NCBI RefSeq assembly: GCF_001429045.1
Contig: NZ_LMHY01000027.1
Coordinates: 248,001-312,000, forward strand
DNA from: Pseudomonas sp. Root71
Lineage (GTDB): Bacteria; Pseudomonadota; Gammaproteobacteria; Pseudomonadales; Pseudomonadaceae
Reading direction: 5' to 3'
DNA length: 64,000 nt
Shown here: in pieces, positions 45,385-53,695 of the stretch
Layout: each line of letters opens with the position of its first letter
Numbering within the stretch: position 1 is the stretch's first letter
Notes under the pieces: generated by a model
Database searches by the model: none
What the model was told of the DNA's origin: nothing
What the model saw: the letters and a program-made list of their open reading frames with translations, nothing else
Program-made: the position numbers and the translations under genes

Positions 45385-46577
45385 CGGCTTACCTCAATGC
45401 CCTCGGATTGGTCTGCGCGCTGGGCCGCGACAAGCAGGAAGTTGCCCGCAACCTGTTTGTCGGCGACTGCGGCGGCATGCGCGAACAAACCGGTTGGGTG
45501 CCACAACGCACGCTGCCGGTCGGTGCGGTCCAGGGCAAACTGGCAAGCATTCCAGCCGATATGTCGCGCCATCACAGTCGCAACAATCAGTTATTGCTGG
45601 AAGCCACGCTGCAAATCCGCCCGGACATCGACAGCGCGATCCAGACCTACGGCCGCGACCGCATCGGTGTAGTGCTGGGCACCAGCACCTCGGGCATCGA
45701 CGAGGCCAGCCAGAGCCTGGCGCATTACCTGCGCGAAAAACAGTTCCCTGCCGAGTACGACTATCAGCAACAGGAACTCGGGGCACCGGCGGACTTCCTC
45801 GCCGAGTGGCTGCAGTTGAGCGGGCCGGCCTATGTCATTTCCACGGCCTGCACCTCCAGCGCCCGGGCCTTGATGAGCGCCCAGCGCCTGTTGGACCTGG
45901 GCATTTGCGACGCGGTGCTGTGTGGCGGCGTCGACACCTTGTGCAAGCTGACCCTCAACGGTTTTTCGGCGCTCGAAGCGGTCTCGGAACAACGCTGCAA
46001 TCCGTTTTCGGTGAACCGCAACGGCATCAACATTGGTGAAGCGGCGGTGCTGTTCCTGATGACCAGGCGTGCAGGCGACAGCCAGCCGATTGCCTTGCTC
46101 GGCAGCGGCGCCAGTTCCGATGCGCATCACATATCCGCCCCGGAGCCGACTGGTCGTGGCGCCCTGCAAGCGATGCGCAAAGCCCTGGGCCGCGCCAACC
46201 TGCAACCAGAGCAGATCGCTTATCTGAACCTGCACGGCACCGCCACCCAGCACAACGACGCCATGGAAAGCCAGGCCGTGGCGACGCTGTTCCCGGCCGG
46301 CGTGCCCTGTTCGTCGAGCAAACCCATGACCGGCCACACCCTCGGTGCCGCCGGGGCGCTGGAAGCGGCGTTCTGCTGGTTGAGCCTGAACCCGGACAAT
46401 CGCGAGCATGCCCTGCCGCCACACGTCTGGGACGGACAGCCCGACCCCGAATTGCCGCCGCTGCAATGGGTGACCCCGGCCACGCGCCTGACGTCCATTG
46501 CACCTCGCTACCTGATGAGCAATTCCTTTGCCTTCGGTGGCAACAACGTCAGCCTGATTATCGGAGACGCCCCATGA
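45381..46577 (+). CDS. apeO: Beta-ketoacyl-ACP synthase (ApeO type)
   Basis: 398 aa condensing enzyme of FabB/FabF fold. The complete triad is visible: Cys157 (STACTSSA), His285 (LHGTATQ) and His319 (MTGHTLGAAGA). In the characterised ape pathway ApeO pairs with the chain-length factor ApeC for polyene elongation. Start at 45381 overlaps the lipoprotein stop by 4. Confidence 0.92.
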   Translation: MTAYLNALGLVCALGRDKQEVARNLFVGDCGGMREQTGWVPQRTLPVGAVQGKLASIPADMSRHHSRNNQLLLEATLQIRPDIDSAIQTYGRDRIGVVLGTSTSGIDEASQSLAHYLREKQFPAEYDYQQQELGAPADFLAEWLQLSGPAYVISTACTSSARALMSAQRLLDLGICDAVLCGGVDTLCKLTLNGFSALEAVSEQRCNPFSVNRNGINIGEAAVLFLMTRRAGDSQPIALLGSGASSDAHHISAPEPTGRGALQAMRKALGRANLQPEQIAYLNLHGTATQHNDAMESQAVATLFPAGVPCSSSKPMTGHTLGAAGALEAAFCWLSLNPDNREHALPPHVWDGQPDPELPPLQWVTPATRLTSIAPRYLMSNSFAFGGNNVSLIIGDAP

Positions 46578-47032
46578 TTGACTGGCCGATCGCTGAATTG
46601 CTGCCCCACGCTGGCGACATGATCCTGATCGACCGGATCCTGGCGTTCGATGAAGAGCAGATTCACACGCGCCTGACCGTCAAGCCCGATGGCCTGTTCA
46701 ATCTCCCCGACGGCAGCCTGCCGGCCTGGGTCGGCATCGAACTGATGGCCCAGAGCGTGGCCGCCTTCGCCGGTTGCCATGCGCGCCAGCGCGGTGATGA
46801 GGTGGAATTGGGCTTCCTGCTCGGCAGCCGCAAATTCGAATGCAACGTCGAAAGTTTTCCGGCCGGTACCGAGTTGACCATCCACGGTATTCGCTCCCTG
46901 GAAGACGATAACGGCATGGGCGTGTTCGAATGCCACATCAACGCCCCCGGCATTCACGTTACCGCCCGTCTGAACGTGTACCGCCCACCCCAGGCCGCTC
47001 AATATCTCCATGAACCCGAAGGAGTCCAGTGA
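46574..47032 (+). CDS. apeP: 3-hydroxyacyl-ACP dehydratase (ApeP type)
   Basis: 152 aa hotdog dehydratase (LLPHAGDMILIDRI with His12, and WVGIELMAQSVAAFAG). Expected to form the dehydratase complex with the ApeI-like domain fused to the ligase, installing conjugated double bonds. Start 46574 overlaps apeO by 4; an extension from 46466 lies inside apeO. Confidence 0.9.
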   Translation: MIDWPIAELLPHAGDMILIDRILAFDEEQIHTRLTVKPDGLFNLPDGSLPAWVGIELMAQSVAAFAGCHARQRGDEVELGFLLGSRKFECNVESFPAGTELTIHGIRSLEDDNGMGVFECHINAPGIHVTARLNVYRPPQAAQYLHEPEGVQ

Positions 47033-47760
47033 TGACTGAATCCGTACTGGTCACCGGTTCCAGCCGTGGCATCGGCCGCGCCATCGCCTTGCGCCTGGCC
47101 CAGGCCGGGCACGACATCGTGTTGCATTGCCGCAGCGGCCTGGCCGACGCCGAAGCCGTCAAGGCCGAAGTCGAGGCCCTGGGCCGTCGTGCGCGCATCC
47201 TGCAGTTCGACGTGTCCGACCGCGCCCGTTGCAAGGAAGTTCTCGAAGCCGACGTGGAAACCCACGGTGCCTATTACGGTGTGGTGCTTAATGCCGGGCT
47301 GACCCGCGACGGTGCCTTTCCGGCCCTGAGCGAGGAGGATTGGGATGTGGTGATGCGCACCAACCTCGACGGTTTCTACAATGTGCTGCACCCGGTGATG
47401 ATGCCGATGATCCGTCGTCGCGCCGCCGGGCGGATTGTCTGCATCACTTCGGTGTCGGGGCTGATCGGCAACCGTGGCCAGGTCAACTACAGCGCCTCCA
47501 AGGCCGGGTTGATCGGCGCGGCCAAGGCATTGGCGATCGAGCTGGGCAAGCGCAAAATCACCGTTAACTGTGTCGCACCCGGCCTGATCGACACAGCCAT
47601 GCTCGACGAGAACGTGCCGGTGGAAGAACTGATGAAAATGATCCCCGCACAACGCATGGGCACCCCTGAAGAGGTGGCCGGCGCGGTGAATTTCCTGATG
47701 TCGGCGGAAGCCTCGTACATCACCCGGCAGGTTCTGGCCGTCAACGGAGGCCTGTGCTGA
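47032..47760 (+). CDS. apeQ: 3-oxoacyl-ACP reductase, FabG-like (ApeQ type)
   Basis: 242 aa short-chain dehydrogenase with the NADP-binding TGSSRGIGRA, NAG (LNAGLTRDG), Ser in CITSVSGL and YSASK (Tyr/Lys). Reduces 3-ketoacyl-ACP before dehydration; no enoyl reductase is encoded, so the chain stays unsaturated. ATG 47032 has AAGGAG seven bases upstream and overlaps the previous stop as TGATG. Confidence 0.93.
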   Translation: MTESVLVTGSSRGIGRAIALRLAQAGHDIVLHCRSGLADAEAVKAEVEALGRRARILQFDVSDRARCKEVLEADVETHGAYYGVVLNAGLTRDGAFPALSEEDWDVVMRTNLDGFYNVLHPVMMPMIRRRAAGRIVCITSVSGLIGNRGQVNYSASKAGLIGAAKALAIELGKRKITVNCVAPGLIDTAMLDENVPVEELMKMIPAQRMGTPEEVAGAVNFLMSAEASYITRQVLAVNGGLC

Positions 47761-48986
47761 TGAAGCGCGTCGTCGTCACCGGCATGGCCGGCATCACCTC
47801 ACTGGGCAGCGACTGGGAGACCATCGCCGGCAACTTCGCGGCCAACCGCAGCGGCATCCGCCGGATGGACGAGTGGGATCGTTTTACCGAACTCAACACG
47901 CGCCTGGCTGGCCCCATCGATGACTTCAAGGTGCCGAGCCACTGGACCCGCAAGCAACTGCGCAGCATGGGCCGGGTTTCGCGGCTGGCCGTCGGCGCGT
48001 CGGAACTTGCACTGGCCGACGCCGGATTATTGGGTGACGAATCGATCAAGGACGGGCGCATGGGCGTCGCCTGCGGCTCCTCCACCGGCAGCACCGACGA
48101 GATCAAGGCGTTCGGCAACATGCTGCTCAACTCAGTGGCCGAGGGCCTGAACGCCAACTCCTATGTGCGCATGATGCCGCACACCACGGCAGCCAATATC
48201 AGCATCTTTTTCGGCCTCACCGGTCGCCTGATTCCCACCTCCAGCGCCTGCACCAGCGGCAGCCAGGGCATCGGCTATGCCTACGAGGCCATCAAGTTCG
48301 GGCGCCTGCCACTGATGCTCGCCGGGGGCGCCGAGGAACTGTGCCCGACCGAAGCCATGGTCTTCGACGCGCTCTACGCCACCAGCCTGAAAAACGACAC
48401 CCCGCAACGCAGCCCGCGCCCTTACGACACCGCACGCGACGGCCTGGTGATCGGCGAAGGCGGCGGCATGCTGGTGCTCGAAGAACTGGAACACGCCCTG
48501 GCCCGTGGTGCGCGCATCCATGCCGAGATCGTCGGTTTCGGCAGCAACGCCGACGGCCAGCACACTACCCGTCCCGAACAAGTCACCATGCGCCGGGCCA
48601 TGGAACTGGCCCTGGAAGACGCCGGGCTGAAACCGTCGGACATCGGCTACGTCAACGGCCACGGCACCGCCACCGAACAGGGCGACATCGCCGAAACCCT
48701 GGCCACCAGCAGCCTGTTCGGCGAACACATGCCGATCAGCTCGCAGAAAAGCTTCCTCGGCCACACCCTCGGCGCCTGCGGTGCGCTGGAGTCCTGGTTC
48801 AGCATTGAAATGATGAACCGCGACCTGTACGCCCACACCTTCAACCTCGACGAAGTCGACCCGCATTGCGGCAAGCTCGACTACCTGCGCGGCGAGTTCC
48901 GGCAGATGAGCAACCAGTACGTGATGAACAATAACTTTGCGTTTGGCGGGGTGAATACTTCGCTGATTTTCAAGCGCTGGTCTTAA
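47760..48986 (+). CDS. apeR: Beta-ketoacyl-ACP synthase, FabF-like (ApeR type)
   Basis: 408 aa condensing enzyme with Cys164 (SSACTSGSQG), GHGTATEQGD and GHTLGACGA. Last gene of the operon; in the reference pathway ApeR is a homodimeric ketosynthase proposed to handle early condensation. ATG 47760 overlaps the apeQ stop as TGATG, with GGAGG upstream. Confidence 0.93.
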   Translation: MKRVVVTGMAGITSLGSDWETIAGNFAANRSGIRRMDEWDRFTELNTRLAGPIDDFKVPSHWTRKQLRSMGRVSRLAVGASELALADAGLLGDESIKDGRMGVACGSSTGSTDEIKAFGNMLLNSVAEGLNANSYVRMMPHTTAANISIFFGLTGRLIPTSSACTSGSQGIGYAYEAIKFGRLPLMLAGGAEELCPTEAMVFDALYATSLKNDTPQRSPRPYDTARDGLVIGEGGGMLVLEELEHALARGARIHAEIVGFGSNADGQHTTRPEQVTMRRAMELALEDAGLKPSDIGYVNGHGTATEQGDIAETLATSSLFGEHMPISSQKSFLGHTLGACGALESWFSIEMMNRDLYAHTFNLDEVDPHCGKLDYLRGEFRQMSNQYVMNNNFAFGGVNTSLIFKRWS

Positions 48987-48994
48987 TCAACGTC

Positions 48995-49059
48995 AAAAGA
49001 TCGCAGCCTTCGGCAGCTCCTACAAGGAACCCGTAGGAGCTGCCGAAGGCTGCGATCTT
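48995..49059. repeat. Inverted repeat doublet, family 2, ending the ape operon
   Basis: 48995-49023 and 49033-49059 form the shortest doublet of this family in the window (9-base spacer), nine bases after apeR. It likely acts as terminator for the operon and the convergent small gene. Confidence 0.88.
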
Positions 49060-49079
49060 GTTAATGTGCGATGTAACTA

Positions 49080-49346
49080 TCAGGGCGAGTCGAGATTATC
49101 CAACACCCGATTCACCGCCATTTCCCCCAGCATGATCGACTGCTGAATGCCCAGCAGGGTGTTGCTTTGCGCTCCGTTCAGACTCCTCGCGAAGTCGCTC
49201 GCCATGGCATTGGCTGATGCCAGTGAAACACAGGCGTACTCCAGCAGAGTGTGGTTGTCGACTTCAGGAGCGACGAGGAAGATTTGGCCGGGTTGGCGTG
49301 AGGTAACCGGTTCGGTATCCGACCGTTTTTTTGCTTTATTGGTCAT
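49080..49346 (-). CDS. Small DUF3077-type protein
   Basis: 88 aa, function unknown, soluble and mostly helical (LEYACVSLASANAMASDFARS, IMLGEMAVNRVLDNL). Matches the size and composition of small Pseudomonas DUF3077 proteins. ATG 49346 lies 56 bases downstream of leader RNA copy B, the same arrangement as the gene at 9118-9447. Recall-based family call. Confidence 0.7.
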   Translation of the reverse strand: MTNKAKKRSDTEPVTSRQPGQIFLVAPEVDNHTLLEYACVSLASANAMASDFARSLNGAQSNTLLGIQQSIMLGEMAVNRVLDNLDSP

Positions 49347-49401
49347 GATTCAGCGCCCAGAAAAGTGGAGCCGACACCGTGTCGCTACGAATCAAAAGGG
49401 T

Positions 49402-49570
49402 GGCAGCTGTACGCAGGTTAGTAGACCGGGTCTTCGCCAAACCGGCGCGCCCGAAGGCGCCCTGCGCACAGCTACCGTCAAGGGCAGGTACAGACATACC
49501 TGCCTATCAGGAGCGCAAATGCACTTAGCGAAAACACGGGCTACTAAACCCGATCACTGACCATCAGTGA
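49402..49570 (-). ncRNA. Pseudoknotted structured leader RNA, copy B
   Basis: Same architecture as copy A. P1 is 16 bp (49461-49476 with 49402-49417). A 14-base cUUCGg hairpin (49447-49460) and a 7-bp pseudoknot (49541-49547 with 49418-49424, CTACTAA/TTAGTAG on plus) both abut P1. A helix joins 49525-49532 with 49433-49440. Hairpins lie at 49483-49504 and 49554-49570. A palindrome CGACACCGTGTCG at 49371-49383 lies between the RNA and the gene start. Helix lengths equal copy A while base pairs change in compensation. Confidence 0.8.
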
Positions 49571-49763
49571 CACGAATCAAGTTAGCGATGGCCCTCAAAG
49601 CGCACAAGCCGGCGGATTCTGGAGTAGTTGCAGGCAACGTCGCAAGGCGCTGTAGCCTTTGCGAAGGATTTCGGAAATGTCCCACGGCGGGTGGTGAAGC
49701 TTCCGGCAGGACTGATGCTTCTTGCTCCATACAGCTAGTCTTTTTGGTGTTCTCTCGGACGCC
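49571..49763. other. Unexplained intergenic sequence upstream of leader RNA copy B
   Basis: About 190 bases with no convincing gene. A minus frame crosses it but continues into the REP doublet and lacks a start context. It should contain the promoter for the leader RNA on minus. Confidence 0.4.
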
Positions 49764-49853
49764 ATCGCGAGCAAGCTCGCTCCCACAGGGTCCAGCGCTG
49801 TGAACACAATGCTCGCCATACCACCCACTGTGGGAGCGAGCTTGCTCGCGATT
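49764..49853. repeat. REP doublet, family 1
   Basis: ATCGCGAGCAAGCTCGCTCC (49764 onward) and CTGTGGGAGCGAGCTTGCTC (49828-49853) are inverted, spaced about 38 bases, just beyond the 3' end of the LysR gene. Confidence 0.9.
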
Positions 49854-49866
49854 GACTGCGCAGCAG

Positions 49867-50769
49867 TCACGCCTGCAAAGGCTCAACCTTTCTTGTCAGC
49901 AGTTCAACAAACGCTTTGGCCATCGCCGACTTCTGATCCTTGCGCTGCACCAGCCAAACTGCTGACACCGCCGCCGGATCGAGCAGCGGGCGATAGACCA
50001 CACCGTCAATACGCATCCGCTGATAAGACGCCGGCAGCACCGACACACCGAGCCCCGCCGCCACCAGCCCGATGATGGTCATCGCCTCACCGGCCTCCTG
50101 GGCGAAGTGCGGGCTGAAGCCGGAGTCCCGCGCCAGGCTGAGCAACTGCGCATACAGGCCACTGCCGTAGCTGCGCGGAAAAAACACAAAGGGCTCAAGC
50201 GCCAGGGCTGACAGAAACAAGCCCTCCTCGCTGCCCTCTACCAACGGGTGCTTGGAGCTGAGTACCGCGACCAGCGGCTCGCGCATCAATTCGACCACGC
50301 TAAGGCAGTCCGGCAGCCCGAGCGGGCGCATGATGCCGACTTCAATCGACTCGTCCACCAGCGCATCGGCCACCTGGGTGCTGCTCATTTCCCGCAGGTT
50401 CAGGTGCACCGCCGGGAAGCGCTGGCGGAAAGAGAAAATCGCCTGGGGAATGGTCGAGTTGAAGGGTGCCGACGAGGTGAAGCCGATTTTCAGTTCACCC
50501 AACTCGCCCAGTTGCGCCCGTCGCGCGACATCCGCCGCTTTGTCGACCTGCGCCAGCACCAGCCGTGCCTCTTGCAGAAACAGCCGACCGGCCTCGCTCA
50601 GCTCGACCCGACGATTGGTACGCTCGAAAAGCCGCGCGCCGACTTCCTGCTCCAGCGCCTGAATCTGCTGGCTCAGCGGTGGCTGGGAGATGCCCAGCAC
50701 CTGTGCGGCGCGGCCGAAGTGCAGTTCTTCGGCGACAGCGATGAAGTAGCGCAGATGACGCAATTCCAT
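49867..50769 (-). CDS. LysR-family transcriptional regulator
   Basis: 300 aa with an N-terminal winged helix-turn-helix (MELRHLRYFIAVAEELHFGR, LGISQPPLSQQIQALE) and a two-lobed effector-binding domain (about 90-295). Divergent from the MFS gene, with 118 bases between start codons; control of that gene is expected. E. coli has the same pairing in ynfL/ynfM. Effector unknown. Confidence 0.93.
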   Translation of the reverse strand: MELRHLRYFIAVAEELHFGRAAQVLGISQPPLSQQIQALEQEVGARLFERTNRRVELSEAGRLFLQEARLVLAQVDKAADVARRAQLGELGELKIGFTSSAPFNSTIPQAIFSFRQRFPAVHLNLREMSSTQVADALVDESIEVGIMRPLGLPDCLSVVELMREPLVAVLSSKHPLVEGSEEGLFLSALALEPFVFFPRSYGSGLYAQLLSLARDSGFSPHFAQEAGEAMTIIGLVAAGLGVSVLPASYQRMRIDGVVYRPLLDPAAVSAVWLVQRKDQKSAMAKAFVELLTRKVEPLQA

Positions 50770-50887
50770 GGAAACCCCATTAGGTCGTTAAAGCTATCAA
50801 ACAGGTCGAACAATATATTGGATTGAATCATTAGCCAGCTATATGCTTTTTTCATTGCCTGACCGGCTGCGTCCTCCGAGGTCCCCC

Positions 50888-52168
50888 GTGAAAACTGCTG
50901 TCGCCCCACTCGCCCATGAAGTTCCTCCCGCAGCACCGGACGCTATTGCCGCTGAGCTGGCGGAGATCTACATCGAAAAAGGCACCCCGGCGTTCATGCG
51001 CACGGTGCTGGCGTTGTTCTGCGGCGGCTTCGCGACGTTCGCCCTGCTCTACTGCGTGCAACCGATGATGCCGCTGCTGTCCGACGAGTATTCCATCAAC
51101 GCGGCGCAGAGCAGCCTGATCCTGTCCATCGCCACCGGCATGCTTGCCATCGGCCTGCTGATCACCGGCCCGATTTCCGACCGTATCGGGCGTAAACCTG
51201 TGATGGTGGCCGCATTGTTCGCCGCGGCGCTGTGCACCATGGCCAGTGCGATGATGCCGAGCTGGCACGGTGTGCTGCTGATGCGTGCGCTGATTGGATT
51301 GTCGTTGAGCGGTCTGGCGGCGGTTGCGATGACCTATCTGAGCGAAGAAATCCACCCACAGCACATCGGCCTCGCCATGGGTTTGTACATCGGTGGCAAC
51401 GCGATTGGCGGTATGAGCGGACGCTTGATCACCGGGGTATTGATCGACTTCGTCAGCTGGCACACGGCGATGCTGGTGATCGGTGGCCTGGCGCTGATCG
51501 CCGCGGCGGTGTTCTGGAAAATCCTCCCGGAATCGCGCAACTTCCGCGCCCGCTCGCTGCACCCGCGCAGCCTGCTCGACGGTTTCACCATGCACTTTCG
51601 CGACGCCGGGTTGCCGCTGCTGTTTCTTGAAGCCTTTGTGTTGATGGGCGCGTTCGTCACGCTGTTCAACTACATCGGCTATCGCCTGCTGGCCGCGCCG
51701 TACCACATGGAACAGGCCTTCGTCGGGTTGCTGTCGGTGGTGTACCTGTCGGGCATCTACAGCTCAGCGAAAATCGGCTCGCTGGCCGACAGACTCGGTC
51801 GCCGCAAAGTGCTCTGGAGCACCATCGCGCTGATGATCGTTGGCCTGGCCCTGACGATGTTCACGCCACTGCCGCTGGTGATCATCGGCATGCTGATCTT
51901 TACCTTCGGCTTCTTTGGTGCCCACTCGGTGGCCAGCAGCTGGATCGGCCGCCGCGCCACCAGGGCCAAGGGGCAGGCATCGTCCTTGTACCTGTTCAGC
52001 TACTACGCCGGGGGGAGCATCGCCGGTACGGTGGGTGGCGTGTTCTGGCACCTGGGCGGCTGGAACGGTATCGGGTTGTTCATCGGCACGCTGTTGGTGA
52101 TTGCGCTACTGGTCGCGTTGAAGCTGGCGAAGTTGCCGTTGTTGCCGCAGAACACCTCGACTACCTGA
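50888..52168 (+). CDS. MFS transporter (YnfM-like)
   Basis: 426 aa, 12 predicted helices with the MFS loop signature GPISDRIGRKPVMV after helix 2 and GSLADRLGRRKVLW in the second half. Related to E. coli YnfM, a putative arabinose/arylose-type or drug efflux carrier; substrate unclear. GTG 50888 has GAGG seven bases upstream, while in-frame ATG 50843 has no ribosome site. The 3' end overlaps gspM by 8 bases convergently. Confidence 0.88.
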   Translation: MKTAVAPLAHEVPPAAPDAIAAELAEIYIEKGTPAFMRTVLALFCGGFATFALLYCVQPMMPLLSDEYSINAAQSSLILSIATGMLAIGLLITGPISDRIGRKPVMVAALFAAALCTMASAMMPSWHGVLLMRALIGLSLSGLAAVAMTYLSEEIHPQHIGLAMGLYIGGNAIGGMSGRLITGVLIDFVSWHTAMLVIGGLALIAAAVFWKILPESRNFRARSLHPRSLLDGFTMHFRDAGLPLLFLEAFVLMGAFVTLFNYIGYRLLAAPYHMEQAFVGLLSVVYLSGIYSSAKIGSLADRLGRRKVLWSTIALMIVGLALTMFTPLPLVIIGMLIFTFGFFGAHSVASSWIGRRATRAKGQASSLYLFSYYAGGSIAGTVGGVFWHLGGWNGIGLFIGTLLVIALLVALKLAKLPLLPQNTSTT

Positions 52169-52592
52169 GCACCACCCGTGCCTCCAGGGCATCGTCGCGT
52201 TTTTCCAGGGTCAGCGATTGCAACGCGACACCGTTGCGCTCCATGCCGTCGAGCCACTGCATCAACGGTTGTGCATTGCCATTGAGGGTCACGCGCAGCA
52301 GATCGGTGTCGCTCTCCATCTGACGAATCTCCAGCCCCGTCGCCGCGGCGCTTTCGCTGATGCGCAGCGATAGCGGTTTTTCGCTGTCGACGGGGACATC
52401 GCTGCGCGGTAACGCCCGTTGCAGTTGCGCGGCCAGCCCCGCCTGCTGTTGATACTGTCGCTCGGCGGTTTCCAGTCGCTGCCGGGTCGGTTGCCAGATC
52501 AGGCTGAACGCCACGACCGCCAACAAAAAAGTCCCCGACACTTGCAACAGCCGTTGTTCGCGCACGGAAATGCGCCGCCATGCCTGCTTCAT
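52161..52592 (-). CDS. gspM: Type II secretion protein GspM
   Basis: 143 aa bitopic inner-membrane protein: short cytoplasmic N-terminus (MKQAWRRISVREQRLL), one helix (about 18-34), then a periplasmic coiled coil and ferredoxin-like domain. Stabilises GspL in the assembly platform. Last gene of the gsp operon; no gspN follows. Confidence 0.88.
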   Translation of the reverse strand: MKQAWRRISVREQRLLQVSGTFLLAVVAFSLIWQPTRQRLETAERQYQQQAGLAAQLQRALPRSDVPVDSEKPLSLRISESAAATGLEIRQMESDTDLLRVTLNGNAQPLMQWLDGMERNGVALQSLTLEKRDDALEARVVLR

Positions 52593-53695
52593 GCCCCGTC
52601 CTCCACGGTGAGGGTGGCGTGTACCCGGCCAGCCGTTTTGTTCGCGCTGTCGAGCCGCACGGGCATGCCTTGTTGTCGCCCGCGTTCGCGCAACTGCTCC
52701 AGCTCGGTAAAGCCGCTGGCGGTCAGCTGGATTTTCCAGCCTTCGCCTGCTCGAAACTCGATGCGCTGGACCTCGACCGGGCTGGCGCCAATCACCTGTT
52801 CGATCAACCGGATCAGCCCGGCAATGCGGCTGTTTTGCGAATCCACAGGCTGGCTTTGCAGGGCCTTGAGTTGCGCGGCCATATCGACGATGCGGCTTTG
52901 CTCCGGGTAAAGCGCCTTGAATCGCTGTTCATTCTGGGTGGCCAGGCGGCGGGCTTCGCTGTCGAGGAAGCGGATGCGCGTTTCGCTGGCACCCCAGGTC
53001 AACAGCGCCAGCATCAACAACGCCCACCCGCCGGCGCGCCAGGGCAGACGCTTGCCCCGTGGGGCAAATGCGCCTTGCAGCAGATTGATGGCCCGTGTCG
53101 GGCGCTGGGTCAGGCATTGGTCGATGACGGCGGGGGCCTCACGGGCATCCAGCCATTGCATGTCCTTGGGCAATAACGGAGTGAGCAGAGCCAGGTCGTC
53201 TTGCGATATCGCGAGGCGCGCCGACAGGCCTGCACCCAACAACCAGCGACCGAACCACCATGCTCCGCACGGCTGATCGCCGGACAACAGATCGGCATCG
53301 ACGAACACCCCGCGCACCTCAATGCCCGCCTCTCGCAGCAAGTCGAGCACGGCGGCCAACCGTTCACGGCCAATGACCATGACCGGGAAGCAGCCGTCAC
53401 GATCACGAGCGCCAACGCTCAGATGCACGCCTTCCAGCGCTTCACTCAGTTGATCTTCCACGGCGTAGGCCATGGCCTGGGCTTCGGGCCTGCGTCGCGA
53501 CGGCCATGGCTCGCTGCGAACCCAACTGCACATTTCCATGGGCATTAGCACATCGACTACCTGGCCTTGCAATGCCGAGGCCGCCTGATTCAGTGGCATC
53601 GGCTGGCGTTGACCGGTTTTTGACCACAGGACGCAGGGCCAGAGGCCTGATGGCGCGTCCTGCCCTTCGGCGGTCAGGTAAAGCCAAGTGTTCAT
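52589..53695 (-). CDS. gspL: Type II secretion protein GspL
   Basis: 368 aa platform protein: a large cytoplasmic actin-like domain that docks the ATPase GspE, a single helix (about 222-240, AGGWALLMLALLTWGA), and a periplasmic domain pairing with GspM. Start ATG 53695 (MNTWLYLTAEGQ), overlapping gspK by 4; a longer frame to 54049 is a shadow of gspK. Confidence 0.9.
   Translation of the reverse strand: MNTWLYLTAEGQDAPSGLWPCVLWSKTGQRQPMPLNQAASALQGQVVDVLMPMEMCSWVRSEPWPSRRRPEAQAMAYAVEDQLSEALEGVHLSVGARDRDGCFPVMVIGRERLAAVLDLLREAGIEVRGVFVDADLLSGDQPCGAWWFGRWLLGAGLSARLAISQDDLALLTPLLPKDMQWLDAREAPAVIDQCLTQRPTRAINLLQGAFAPRGKRLPWRAGGWALLMLALLTWGASETRIRFLDSEARRLATQNEQRFKALYPEQSRIVDMAAQLKALQSQPVDSQNSRIAGLIRLIEQVIGASPVEVQRIEFRAGEGWKIQLTASGFTELEQLRERGRQQGMPVRLDSANKTAGRVHATLTVEDGA

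Noticed and set aside
49554..49886. A 110-codon minus frame
   Set aside because: Partly translated REP doublet and RNA leader; no ribosome site.
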